Shown here: positions 31,990 through 43,852 of the stretch, in pieces | Layout: every line of letters starts with the position of its first letter | Numbering within the stretch: position 1 is the first letter of the stretch | Assembly: GCA_963681505.1 (NCBI GenBank) | Contig: OY811972.1 | Span: forward strand, 6,285,350-6,349,349 | Direction: 5' to 3' | DNA from: Eunapius fragilis | Lineage: Eukaryota > Porifera > Demospongiae > Spongillida > Spongillidae | DNA length: 64,000 nt | Made by a program: the position numbers and the translations under genes | Notes under the pieces: model-generated | What the model was told of the DNA's origin: nothing | The model's input: only the letters and a program-made list of their open reading frames with translations | Databases searched by the model: none

Positions 31990-34680
31990 CGAATTAAAGA
32001 ACTGAAGCGATTACGAGGTCACACTTGTATCGACTACGCCAGAACCGTACCGTTCAGAGTACACATAGATAACCTCTCTGTCTTGGTCTCCAAACTTGTT
32101 TGGGCTTTTCCAAGACAATAGGTTGTGTACAGTTGCTTGGTCAACCAGCTGATATTTGGGACTAGGCGTTATTATGAGCGGATCGTTTTATGCGATGGAT
32201 GATTAAAAAAAAAAAAAAACACTATCCAGAAGTTTTAGGTGGATGCATTTTTGTCAGGAAAGAAATCAGGGAGTAAAGTGATAGCAAGAGCAAAGGGCAC
32301 CAAGATCGTTGATCTTTTAAAAGGGACTTTAACGATAGTGATCCCAATTTGAAGTTTTGGGTAAAGTCACGCAAATTTTCACTAATGTCGTATCCTGCGC
32401 TTGGTCTATCGGATGTACTCTGTTCAGTAGCCTGCCAAGAAAAAGTTGGAGTATTAGAAAAATGTGATAAGTATTTATTACTTGTTTTGTCTTTTTTCAC
32501 CGTACAGTATTCTAGTGACACCACCGTGCTTAGTCATGTTAGGAGAGTGGCTTATGTAGAAGGTTTATGTGACAAACTTCACAGCGTGCATTGAATTGTC
32601 AAGAATGACTCATGCAGAAATCGGCGGTCACCAGGAAAGTGAGGATGTTCAAAAAGACATCCTATAGCATGTGTTCCGTTGCTAGTACATAGGGGTAGTG
32701 TAATTTGAATTTGTGCTGAATTTATAAGTACTAATGGTTCGGATTTATTTAAAACTAAGTTAGACGTACACCTATTTATATCTAAGAAAAATGGCCTCTC
32801 TTGAATTTTATTAACTAACCGCAAGTTATAATACATTTGCCATCTCATTTCGATGTGTAGAAAGGTTGCAAGATGCAAATATTTATATACCATTACATTG
32901 AAGATTTCAGTTCGGGAAAGCAAAACATAGCTTCCGATAGACATGTACACAAAATCAATGTTTTCTGACCTATTCCACTGTTTATTATAAATTGAATCCT
33001 AACGAAAAATTGAGTTGCCAGCCTTTATTAAGATTTGCACCACATTGGTACACGTTTTCATGCCATTTATTTTTTTCCATTACATAGACTTTTCTGGTTC
33101 TTTTAACAATGTTTGGTTACTGGCGCCGCCATCTTGAATAAATGCCTGTCATAACAGAATCACGGCTGGCTGCATGTATGTAAAAGTACATGTAACTCAC
33201 AAAATAATTCTAGTTAGGTTTATTAACTCAAAAATGTTAAAGAACTATTACTGGCCACATCCCCGCTTGGTAGGGGCAGATCCAGCATTTGGTAAGGTCC
33301 AATTTTATGACCTGATAAAATTAGCCCTGGTTGAGTATGAAAACGAGGTTGGGGGTGGGGAGGAATTCGAAATGAGACGCGATTCGCCGAACTGGCGCTC
33401 CGATTTTAATTTTCTGCCGCAAACATCGCTTCATAACCGTTCAATTTGTCCAACCCCACGGGTCCGCTTGGGTAACACAGAGATCTATATATTATCTCTG
33501 GGTAACATGTCACTTATGCGAGCAGTCTGCTTTGCGAACAGCTAATTATAAACGGCTGTCGAAATTTGTTACCACGCCAGCTAGCGTGTACAGTCAGAGA
33601 TAGTATACCGGTAAGGGAAAGGTCGTAGATTTATTAACAAGGTAGAACGACTAATTAGATAGCAATGTTTAGATTAGTCTTAGTCTAGAAGTTGTATATT
33701 GAAGTTTATACGACTAGAGGTAAAAAGCTAATTCATCGTTGATTCATATCGCAGGCATGCAAATTGTCTGTTCATATACGCTCGTGGTCAAGGCACATAT
33801 ACGAGGGACTAGGTTTGTATGGCGGCGATGCTCCGCTTTTTTATTTGAAAGATTTAGAACGTTCTTAGGCTGATCCAGTTCGATTATTAATCGATGTTCG
33901 ATTATTTATATATACCTGTTTACTCGCGTTGATCGCTCACATTTCCTGCATGCAATACATACTCGCAGATCACCTTTGCACGACCATTAGGCCGGTTTAT
34001 TGACAGTGTCACTTTAAACCTGGAGTCATCAATTTATTCAACCATGCGTATTGGATCATAAATAAGCAACTAATCTTTGTCTTCTTGGCTCTAGAAGGAA
34101 ATGGAGGAGAGTGATGGACATTAATGATGGAGCTGGGCTCCCCAGTGCATGGACTAAGTTGTGCAACCTGTTTTATGTTTTCTTTATATACTTATGGTTC
34201 TTATTCTTGTATGTATCTAGTACAGTGATCCATAAGGATAGTATGTTTAAGAGTTTTAGATTTTATAGACTAGCATGTTCATGGTTTATGATAAACTACG
34301 TTAAATAAACTGAACATTTATACCACTACATCCGTTATGTACATATATGAATTTTGAAGGACGAAAGACTATAGTGGTAGTAAACAGATGCCAATATCTG
34401 ACCGTTGTTATTGTCATAACCAGTATGGTTGCAAGGAAACAATGCCTGCATAATATCTGCTGCACTCTGCATTGTATCAATATACCATGCACGGAATGCC
34501 TGCACCTTTATAATTATACAAATATATCAGTAGGTGCACCTGCACAAATTATGCAGGCCTATGACAGCGAATGCAGATGCATCCATGCATCAGTTCAATT
34601 GGTAGACCTGCACGGGCAGCAAGTTAGTTCTAATCTCTTAATTCATCATGCATTTTCCATGCATGCAATTGAGAGCTGCA
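31990..34680. other. Gene-poor stretch
   Basis: Several open frames exist (for example 32222-32524 and 32579-32950, minus; 33174-33545, plus), but none shows a domain I recognise or convincing splice context. At 33272-33370 a segment beginning taggggcagatccagcattt resembles a hAT-type terminus. Confidence 0.35.
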
Positions 34681-35257
34681 TGGTTTGACTTTCTTCGCGT
34701 ATATGGGTAAATCGCACTTCAAAGCATTCATTAGCAGCTGTGCAGTCATGTTATCTTGCACCGTACATGTATTATCTTGCACAATGCACAATCTTAATTA
34801 ATCGCATGCAGACTATATGACGGCATAATTGGATCACCATATACCGCATGCATGTATCGCAATGCATGCATGCAAGAATAATGCTCGTAACTAGTAAAAT
34901 GAACAAGAAAAGCGTGGAAATTGTAACCGAGCGTGTCCGAGGTTACCAGGCTGCATGCATGGCAATAGAGTCCTATATAAAATTCGGCTAGCATTTTCAT
35001 GTATTCGTATAAGCGTTGAAACAGACAACCACTTTGAAAGTAATGCCGTGAGTGCTACTGACAAAGAGAATGACATGAGGCACATCCCACGTGGCACGAC
35101 ACATCAAGTGTTATAAATCAACTGGGTTCGAGCAAGGTTTGTAATTGTGAATAATCATTGGTTCGAGTTACTAGCTGGTTCAAGTAGATAACATGTTGTG
35201 TGCATGCATGATTTCTGAATGTTTGGTCAATACTCTAGCAACCAGAAGTCCCAGAGC
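34681..35257. repeat. Tandem duplication, unit A (577 bp)
   Basis: Aligns end to end with the next unit (35258-35727): tttgactttc.tcg.gtatatgggtaaa, cattcattagcagc.gtgcagtcatg, cttaattaatcgca, gtcctatataa, cagacaaccactt(t/c)gaaagtaatgccg, gaatgacatgaggca, tttctgaatgtttggt. Unit A is longer because of extra segments (for example about 35088-35120). A TATA-like gtcctatataaaa occurs at about 34970. No coding frame is conserved between the units. Confidence 0.85.
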
Positions 35258-35727
35258 TGGTTTGACTTTCGTCGTGTATATGGGTAAACTGCACTTCAAA
35301 GCATTCATTAGCAGCGGTGCAGTCATGTTATCTTGCACCGTATTGTCTTGCATAATGCACAATCTTAATTAATCGCAGACTATGACTGCATAATTGGATC
35401 ACAATCGACCGCATGCATGCACGGATATTGAGTAAAATGAACAGGAAAAGCATGGAAATTGTAACTGAGCGTTGTCCGAGGTTACTAGGCTGTCAATAGA
35501 GTCCTATATAAGCGTTGAAACAGACAACCACTTCGAAAGTAATGCCGCAAGTGCTACTGACAAAGAGAATGACATGAGGCAAATCAACTGGGTTCGAGCA
35601 AGTAATAATTAATAATCCTTGGTTCGAGCTACTAGCTGATTCAAGTAGACAACATACTGCATGTGTGCACGCATGATTTCTGAATGTTTGGTTCTGCATA
35701 TTCTAGCACGCAGAAGTCCCTACAGCA
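35258..35727. repeat. Tandem duplication, unit B (470 bp)
   Basis: Second unit of the duplication, with the matching TATA-like gtcctatataagcg at about 35502-35515. Shorter than unit A through several deletions. Confidence 0.85.
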
Positions 35728-35729
35728 TG

Positions 35730-36400
35730 CGTTGCATTATTTATTTATCAACTGGCTTTTCAATCCATGCACATAAACTTTTTGCGTGGGGCGTACCGCA
35801 TGCAGTAGTATCGTAGTGCCACAACCCTCCTGACGCTGTATTATAAATGTACACTTAAGTCATTTTACTGTTAAATTAAATCAGTTACATGTGCACATGA
35901 GCAAATGTTTCGTCGTAGACGTCGTGAATTATTAAAAAGGTAATATATATGATATTTATAATATCTTGCGTCATCTTTTAAATACATATATGAATAAATT
36001 ATGCGTGGTTGAAATTAATTTATTTGTCTTGATTTTAGTAAAAAGGTGCTTAATATTTATGCACAGTTTATAATCAAATCGATTTTTAGAGTATATTAAA
36101 CATCTTGGAAATTCAATGTGGAAAAAAAAAAAACAGGATGACCGCGTATGTATGGGCCATTTCTGGATATGGAGCTCGATTGAGATCACGTAGGTTACAA
36201 AAAAACTCTATCAGAGGTATACTGATAGAAATTGTTTCATAAACATCGCATATGGTTTTTATAATTGTAGATTTCAGCATGCTATGAATGTCTTCCAGGG
36301 TTGACTGTGCAGAAGTTTGTGAGCCTGCGACCTCTTTGCAAGTTCTCAAAAAAATGCGCCCGAGACTGGCTTGACATTGTACTGCAGAACCGCGGTCACG
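35730..36400. other. Gene-free stretch with one unexplained ORF
   Basis: AT-rich. The minus-strand frame at 36113-36349 (RTCKEVAGSQTSAQSTLEDI then hydrophobic residues) has ordinary protein composition but no recognised domain; I do not call it a gene. Confidence 0.35.
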
Positions 36401-36410
36401 AAATAAATTA

Positions 36411-36550
36411 TCCCCCGTAATAAATTATCCTCCGGATAATCTATTCTGGAATAGTTTATCCCCCGTAATAAATTATCCTCCGGATAATCTATTCTGGAAT
36501 AGTTTATCCCCCGGATAAATTATTCCGGAGTACGGAATAGTTTATTCTCC
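36411..36550. repeat. 48-bp tandem repeat, ~2.9 copies
   Basis: Unit tcccccgtaataaattatcc plus tccggataatctattctggaatagttta repeats at 36411 and 36459; a third, diverged unit begins at 36507. Each unit contains internal inverted segments (ggataat / attatcc). Confidence 0.85.
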
Positions 36551-36602
36551 CTTCATCTCTCTTTCCTCTCTCACTCTCCCTCTCTCTTTTCCCCTTCGTC
36601 TC

Positions 36603-36801
<199 letters not shown>

Positions 36802-37489
36802 CCTTCGTCTCTCTATCATTTCTCTCTCTCCCTTTCTCTCCTTTCGTCTCTCTTTCCTCTCTCTCTCCCTTCATCTCTCTTTCCACTCTCTCTCCCTTCG
36901 TTTCTCTTTCCTCTCTCTCCCTTCGTCTCTCTTTCCTCTCTCTCTCCCTTCGTCCCTCCTTCTACTCTCTCCCTTCGTCTCTCTTTCCTCTCTCTCCCTT
37001 CGTCTCTCTTTCCTCTCTCTCTCTCTCATGAACGTATATGTACATGCGTGTGTATACTGGGTATGCAATACTTGTGTACCACTGATATCAGAAGTAAAAC
37101 ATAATCTGGAGGCAACATGGACTCTTATTTTGAATTGATCTATCACACTATTCCATTAACACGTTTATTACGGCTCAGCTATATATAGTGCACTGCTGGT
37201 GGATTGTACTTTGCTACATGTGTGAGTTAAAGTTCTCCACATAATTTTTTGCTTGCTGCTGATGTGCATGTGATAATTAATGGCTTTGTGCATGGAATTA
37301 CTGCATATTATTCAAGGTTCACTAATAATCCAAGCGTTCAGTTCAAAAGGTTGTCCACATAATATAATTCTGCTTCTTCATAATTCATTTCTTTGCTCTT
37401 GGAAATAATTGAAATCATCAGCTATAAGTGACAGAAACATTAAATTTAAAGCATTATGTATAATTAACATCTGAATAGATTACCTCTGG

Positions 37490-39683
37490 GTACAGAACAT
37501 CCCAGGCAAGGATGTTTGCTATGTTGCCTCCATATCCCTCATCAATGGCAATTCCATATAAAAAGTGCTGAACTGCATCAATCTTCATAAAGAATTTAAC
37601 AGTTTGTAATTGATAAATGCATGAAGTCCTGCCATCCTAACTGCACTATTATGATAGAACAGAAACAATGACTGTACAGTTTCTTTGAACCTTTTCAAAT
37701 ATGGTATGTTGTCAGCTGCATGAGCTGCAGCTAGGGCAAGTCTATGATTGATGCAATGGACTGACACAAGACGTGGCTGACGTACCTTCAGTCGCGATGC
37801 TACTCCACTCACCCTTCCTACCATAACTGCACAGCCATCACTTCCAAATGAGCGCAGCTTGTTGATGTTAAGTCCATTTGTCTCCATAAAAGCAACTATA
37901 GCACCCTCAATTGTTTCCTCTGTACCATCAGCAACGTCACCTATATGAAGAAATGACATTTTACCGGATGGAAGGATGTATTTCGTTACAATAACTAGCT
38001 GCTTCAATACAGATATGTCAGTTGATTCATCTGTCATTAGGGAAAAGAATGGACTGCACGTTAAGTTATCCAGTTTCTCACTTTCTATGACTGATGAAAG
38101 GCACTGCAAAAACTCTGCAACGATCCTTTTACTGGTGTAAGTGGCATTTCTTCCTATAGAAAGATCATTTAAGTATGAGCATTCAAGACTGTTCACCAAA
38201 TTGACTAAAGATTCATATTTAGTTGTGATAGCAATGTCCTTTGCCAACCAGTTGACAATCTTCAATGCACCTATGAGTGCATATCTATGAACTAGCGGTC
38301 CTTCTGTGCTTTGAGTCACAGCAATTTTAGAAGCTGCTGAAAGATGCACCTTTGATTGTGTCACTCAATGCAATCCTTGCGGAGGGACGTGCATGGTACA
38401 GTTGTCCAGATACCAGAACTGCTGCTCTCCTGGCATTTGCATATTTCGCACAGAAGTCCTGTCACGATGCCAGCTGTACAGTACCGGTCAAAATAAACTT
38501 TACGTAATTTATTGCGGCGTCGCGGTAGAACGTTGGATATTAATAACGGTACGCTATTAGACTCGCAGTCCAATTGGACTGTACGGTTACGCCGTTATCT
38601 TCGCGATAATTGGACGGCGTAATAACGGCGTAATCGTAGTTTTCAACGAACGTAATCACGGTATCGGAGCACGTTCTAACTCACCTCGAAATCGACGAAG
38701 AGCGTAATGAGTTCGTTGAAAACGGCACTGACTAATTCACAATACGCGCTACCTCGGAAAGTCCATCCAATTGATCCTGTAGCCTCATACCGCTTAATAA
38801 ACCCATGAATACCTTGCCGCGTTGCAACTAATCCTTCTTGCAACGAGCGCTTCTCTATTCGGGTGCCTTAATGAATAAGTACCTAACGCTAGGTAAACCT
38901 AGCGATCTTTGTGGGTAGATTAATCCACAGCCCTTGCTATTTTATTGTCTGAAATGGCGTCTTCTCGTGTGTGTGGAAGCAGGCTTTCACCGCCTCCAAA
39001 TGGGGGTTTGAATAGTATAGTTTTACAGAACTAGGTGCAAAGGTAGCAGTTAAAGGTCAGAGGTTGCGATTGAAGGATGCATTGATGCGCGCGTATGGCA
39101 TATGGGATGGAAGGATGTAGAAATACAGGGAGAGGTAGTTTCAAAAACCTAAAAAGAATACTAGACGGGTGAATTGGCATTCAACCATCAAAAAACGCTA
39201 GGTTAACCTCGCGTTTTCGCTAGGTACACCTAGCGTTATTTTAGGAACTTATAGTTTCAAGCGAAAAAAATTATTCTAAGCTTCTTGTAGTACCAGTACA
39301 CGATTTTCGACGTTTCAACGTTAAACAGGTGGCAACGTTTTTACGGCATCACCTCTGGCATCACATTGGTGTGTGCCGTTTATTTTAAAACGGTGTCATC
39401 GTAATTGATTAATCATACCGTACCGTTCATTGTAACGGCGGCGTATAATTTTACTGTACGTTTACGTTACGGCCACAACGTAGAACTACACGGTAACGGT
39501 CGCACCGTAGAACTGAGACGCCGTAAAAAATTACGTAAACTTTATTTTGACCGGTACTGTATCTTCGGTTGGAACTAGCCAGGGATAGCCTTCTTCCCAC
39601 GATGAACAGTACCCTATTTTATGACCTCCTTTGCATTTTTTACGTACAGTTGAAATCTCTACTTTGCTTGACCTCGTTGCCAT
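37490..39683 (-). mobile_element. hAT transposase (KIAA1586-like), split by a mariner-like insertion
   Basis: The transposase starts at an ATG at 39683 (MATRSSKVEISTVRKK), then a GYCSSWEEGYPWLVP motif typical of the N-terminal TTF/BED-like region. The frame is interrupted at 39560 by a 1.08-kb insertion and resumes at 38476 (GIVTGLLCEICKCQ, Cys pair; PCTSLRKDC). After a one-base frame change near 38362 it continues for 259 codons: KVHLSAASKIAV, FFSLMTDESTDISVLKQLVI (catalytic-domain hallmark), GLNINKLRSFGSDGCAVMVG, SVHCINHRLALAA. The C-terminal dimerisation part is missing or decayed below 37585. Apart from the insertion, one frame change and the lost end, the copy is well preserved, so it is younger than most elements here. 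Confidence 0.8.
38479..39559. mobile_element. 1.08-kb nonautonomous Tc1/mariner-like element
   Basis: Terminal inverted repeats of about 45 bp begin CAGTACCGGTCAAAATAAAC and end in the complement (ttattttgaccggtactg). TA flanks both ends (38477-38478, 39560-39561), the Tc1/mariner target. The TIR continues tttacgtaatttattgcggc / gacgccgtaaaaaattacgt. No transposase frame inside; it carries several foldbacks such as cgctaggtaaacctagcg (about 38888) and cgctaggtacacctagcg (about 39213). Inserted in the hAT transposase frame above. Confidence 0.9.
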
Positions 39684-39689
39684 TGCTAT

Positions 39690-40215
39690 AACGCCTGAGC
39701 TATTATTATAAATTAAAATTTAAAGAAACCACAGGTGACAAAGCAACCAAGTGCTAATTAAATTCATAGCCCACACATTTATCACCTGGAATGCTCCACG
39801 CTATAGCATGGCGCTGGGGGAAACACTGAGGTATTGTTTCCTTGGTTACGATCTGCTTGGCCCTGCTGTTGTATATGTGTATGTGGACCAAAGCACATCT
39901 TGATTTTCAGTGGACCTGCGCATTCAACTTTATACTTTTCGTACATTTACAGTTTAGTTCCTTCCACATAGAATGTTTTCACAATGTGCTTAGCATTACT
40001 ACATCCTTGCGGTGGTATGGGAGGGGGGTCTTCATGTTACCATCTTTACCTTTCTAATTTCTGCATTGATTACATCTGCTGTACCTGTGAACTTGTAATC
40101 CAGCCCTGCACATGTTTAAGATGATTAGAGCCTGTAGTGTTTATCGCATGAATATGTCACCACGCATGTTAGAAGGCTAAAGCATCCTCTTGGGGTCTTG
40201 GCTTGTATTTTATAA
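39690..40215. other. Gene-free stretch
   Basis: No supported gene seen. Confidence 0.4.
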
Positions 40216-40217
40216 AA

Positions 40218-40492
40218 TGTCTAATGTACCGGGCATCCTCCCGGGGGTACATAAGGTGAAACTATTCGATCAAGATGCACGTGGTTACTATATTTCTGCT
40301 CTAGCTTGGGACCAGATAAAAAGAATTAGAGCTTAGTAATGTTGGTATAACAAACATGCACTGTGAAACATAAAAGGGATGTTAAACTGGCTGAACATCA
40401 ATAAATTTATTTTCTGCACACTGCGGTAGACAAATGTACCACCCCCCCCCCCCCCCCCCCCCCCTCCTGGAGGATGCCTGGTACAATAGACA
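40218..40492. mobile_element. 275-bp MITE with a poly-C run in one arm
   Basis: The left end tgtctaatgtaccgggcatcctcc pairs with the right end ggaggatgcctggtacaatagaca. In the right arm the inner part of the terminal repeat has become a run of 23 C (40442-40464), where the left arm has cccgggggtacat. No gene inside. Confidence 0.75.
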
Positions 40493-40820
40493 TTAAAGCA
40501 ACATTCATACAATAATTAAATACTTTGTGGGTTTCATGTAGTCTACAGCCCCAGACCAGATGTCGTAGTGTTTAGCGTGTTCCATACGTTTTCTCATTTT
40601 CCCAAAAATATGGTACTGGTACATGTAGGTGTTATCCTGCAACATACTGTATGTACAAGTTCGATGATTTGGAGTGAGGCTATAGGGTTTATTTGGTGCT
40701 GCTACAAATACATGTACATGTATGTGTACCTGATGGTAGCAAACAACAGTGCAAAAAATACAGAACTACATGCACGTGTGTACATGTACGGTGTGTAATA
40801 AAACATAATTCTTTTGCCAG

Positions 40821-40980
40821 GAATGCAGCCATGCAGAAGCTGTCACCTGATGCACTGATTGCAGAGCTTAAGTCTTCACTGGAGTGGAGTGATGGAGGGC
40901 TGGCTATTGTGCAACATGTGTGGAAGGATAGGGGCCAAGCACTATGTGATAAACCTAAGGAAGTTCTCTCAGTGGGACAA
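40821..40980 (+). CDS. Orphan internal exon, possibly COMM-domain-protein-like
   Basis: A 160-nt frame lies between a good acceptor (cttttgccag) and a consensus donor (gtaagcc). It enters with one extra base and leaves in phase 0. It encodes a helical, soluble segment: MQKLSPDALIAELKSSLEW, IVQHVWKDRGQALCDKP, then EVLSVGQ. The VGQ ending and preceding helices recall the linker that leads into the COMM domain (L.vG.L.d..W) of COMMD proteins, a set of cytosolic endosomal-trafficking factors, but no following COMM exon is visible: the next 400 bp are AT-rich and then a transposase remnant begins. Host gene truncated by rearrangement, or long intron, are both possible. Confidence 0.45.
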
Positions 40981-41404
40981 GTAAGCCATATTAGTGCACG
41001 TGATTTTTTTTGTTTTTGTGCCTTCTTTTGTACCTTTTTTGATCTAATTATGCGTAACTGATGTGATGCAATATTCAAATCTGTGAGAATCAGTTAAAGA
41101 ACCAAAGCTAATCAGTATAATGAACAATTTAAAAAATATTTAGAGGATCCGCCTAAGCATTATTACACAGGGTTTTGTTTTTTATACTTCTGGCCTATTT
41201 GAAATTAATTAATAACCATGATTTTCTCTTTGTATATTCTATATAGCGAAGTAGGTAAAAATGGAAAGTGGGTTTTTTTGTACTAGGCATAGTAGTAACT
41301 GTTTTTTTAAATTGACAATGATATTTTTGATTTAATATACAGAATAACATTAAAACTGAGTTTACATGTTAACTGTAATCTTTCTATGTGATTTATACAC
41401 TTTT

Positions 41405-42470
41405 ATTGTTCTCCCCAAGTCTGGGCCAGCCACGTGGCATCTAAGTACCCAAACATATTGCCTCTTGCCTTTCTGAAGTAATTTCGTATGTTCTGGGTGC
41501 TAGCAGAGTTAAGCCTTTGGTATAATCTTGTGCAGATTCAGTAGGATATAATTTGTATGTGCTCTTGTATACCTCTTGGCCTTGGTCCAGTATCCTTCTG
41601 AAGGATTTAGCTCGCAATGGAACTTGGGTAACATTATGCACACATGCCCACAATCATTGAGAAATGATTGCAGCTGTGTTTTCTCATTTAGAAAGTCAGG
41701 TTTGATAGATATCTGTTTTCTCATACCTTCAATTTATATTTTCTGTACCACCCCTCTCTTTTAATACTTGTACAGCCCTTTAGGAACACCAGAATCTGTT
41801 ACCATTGTTTTTACTCTACCTTTCCATACTGTGTCCCTCAACACATGTTGCTTACCTCCTGGTTTGGCATTCATGTTGGAGGCAACTAAAGTCTTATCTG
41901 CACAGGTATTGTGCCAGCTGCTGTACAAATATAATAACCTTCTTTGGGATACTTTGCTTCAGCAACTTTTGCATCATTTTCTATTACAATACTTCCCTTG
42001 CAATGAGTCTGGAAAGGAGTTTTTGTTTACAAGAATGGTTGCTTTCCTAAATGTCTCTACTCTAAATGTCTGTTTCCTAATTTCAAGGGTGTCACCAATT
42101 ACGCGTGCTGCATCTTAGCTTGAGCTTCAGTTGTCTCATGAATATGTCATGAAGCAGAAGGGACAATGATATCCTGTTGTTGCGTGTAAGAACCTCCCCC
42201 CCCCCAATCTAGAGTGTCTTGCTAAATTGCTAAGTTTTCTGACGGCAGCATTGCATCATCAACAACATCAGACATACTTTCAACACAGCCATCAACTTTT
42301 ATTTGCTTGTGGGGCTTGAGCCAGTTGAGACATCCTCTTATGCTTGGCATTCACAGGATCGTGTATTTGCTCAAGCAATTCTATAGTAATATCAACCTTG
42401 TGCTGTTCTGTTTCAGTATACTTCTGAGATACTGCGCAATATAAGCTCAGCTTAAACACAATGCAAGAAT
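41405..42470 (-). mobile_element. DDE-superfamily transposase remnant
   Basis: Minus strand carries the C-terminal catalytic part: LQSFLNDCGHVCIMLPKFHC followed by ELNPSEGYWTKAKRYTRAH (the family pattern LPKFHCELNPIE.vW...K), then NIRNYFRKARGNMFGYLD in another frame. Upstream (about 41770-42460) shorter pieces of the same protein recur in changing frames. This type of DDE transposase is common in invertebrate and fungal genomes. Many breaks; dead copy. Confidence 0.65.
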
Positions 42471-42479
42471 AGGGTCCGT

Positions 42480-43190
42480 TCTTTCATGAATGGGTTGCGT
42501 GTTCCAGTGTGCGTAACTAAATTAATTTTTATTTGATGCATAACAGATCATTTTCATTGGACAGTCCGTAACAACAATCAGATTACGTCATTGAAAAAAA
42601 ATTCCTATTGCATTAGAGGCATGATAAAAAGCTAGAAACATGGTTGCTGAGCATAAGATGAATATCTGATTTACTAAATTACACTATATTTTGGCAATTT
42701 ATGCCTTGTTGCATTCTACTGTAGTTGCATCTATTGACTTTGTTTGAATGTGTAATCTTTCCATAAAATTAAATCTTGAGTCTGGTGTATAATTCATATG
42801 TGTATTGTTGTGGTTAGGATTACGGTATTGAGGACTTTGATAAAAATTGTGTATAAAGGGGATCAAGCGGCTCGTTTATAAGGTAATTAGCACAATAGCT
42901 TTTCAGGAAAATTAATTACATTCACCTGGAACTGTAGACACCGTGCTGCATGTGATCTGTAGGGGCAAATAAGCAGTGAATTTCATTAGGTTAGAGTGGG
43001 TTTAAAACCAACCGCTCATTGAGAGCCACTGCCATGTTGGTTATTGAACGAATGGGGCGTCACAGTATTGATAACATTCGCTCATACAAGTACCACTGAT
43101 TGCCAGCGTGAGAATGTTTCTAAATTGTAGTACATCAAAACGAGTATGCTCAGTGCCCGTGCTATTGCATCACAGATTGATAGGTTTGCT
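42480..43190. other. Gene-free stretch
   Basis: No supported gene or repeat seen. Confidence 0.4.
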
Positions 43191-43213
43191 ATTATTAACC
43201 ATACATTGATCAA

Positions 43214-43251
43214 TGATAACCCCAGTTATCGTACGATAACCGGGGTTATCA
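43214..43251. repeat. 38-bp palindrome at the piggyBac-like left end
   Basis: tgataaccccagttatcg and its complement meet at gtac with one mismatched pair. A related gataactggagttatc lies at the right end (44459-44474). Position suggests a transposase-binding subterminal repeat. Confidence 0.8.
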
Positions 43252-43432
43252 ATTTTAGTTTTCGATTTGTCTTTCGTGGAGCTAGAGTGGTTTGCATTAA
43301 AAACCTATTGGCATTGATCTTTAGCGTACTAATGATCGTATTCAGGAGGTGTTTTTCCAATTTCATTACCTGGAGTTGGGGTGTGAATAAAAATAGGGCA
43401 GCAGTTATACTGAAAATTTACGCTTCGGTACA

Positions 43433-43852
43433 ATGAAAGCGCCAAAGGTTGGGGACAGAGTACAGCCAACTGCAGCAGCGGCGATGGGCAAAAAGCTAGC
43501 TACACAACGCTACGGGGCTAATGCAAAGGCCAAAAAGCTTTCAGGTGAAGTTATAGCTTCAGAGGGTAGTGGACGTGGGTGCAAATGGAGGGTACACTGG
43601 GACGATGTCAAAATCGGCGAATCCGCTCACAGTTCTAAGGTACTGGTGAATGCGGGGACTGTTGAGGAGATCGAAGATGATGTAGTCATGGCTGAACATG
43701 ATTCAGACGAAGAGCTGCCGGCAGAAGAGCTAGCGGAGGCGGAACCAGAAATGGGAAAAGGCGGGGAACCACCATCAATCGACCCGTTAGTTGTCAAAGG
43801 CATCAAATGGACCATAGTCGATAATAGATGTAGAGGAATCATTGGCTCATGA
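43433..43852 (+). CDS. N-terminal part of the element's protein, SH3/chromo-like segment
   Basis: 139-codon frame inside the piggyBac-like element. The N-terminus is lysine/alanine-rich (MKAPKVGDRVQPTAAAAMGK), followed by a small beta-barrel-like pattern GEVIASEGSGRGCKWRVHWD (the G.V....G....W.V.W layout of SH3- or chromo-like modules), an acidic linker (EHDSDEELPAEELAEAEPE) and a stop. A second frame (43842-44132) may continue the protein after a frame change. The catalytic piggyBac domain is not visible. Likely the DNA- or chromatin-contacting front end of a truncated transposase. Confidence 0.5.
   Translation: MKAPKVGDRVQPTAAAAMGKKLATQRYGANAKAKKLSGEVIASEGSGRGCKWRVHWDDVKIGESAHSSKVLVNAGTVEEIEDDVVMAEHDSDEELPAEELAEAEPEMGKGGEPPSIDPLVVKGIKWTIVDNRCRGIIGS

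Noticed and set aside
35113-35175. tRNA-like B box (ggttcgag) suggesting a SINE in the tandem duplication
   Set aside because: No A box at the right spacing, no A-rich tail, and the units are in tandem rather than dispersed.
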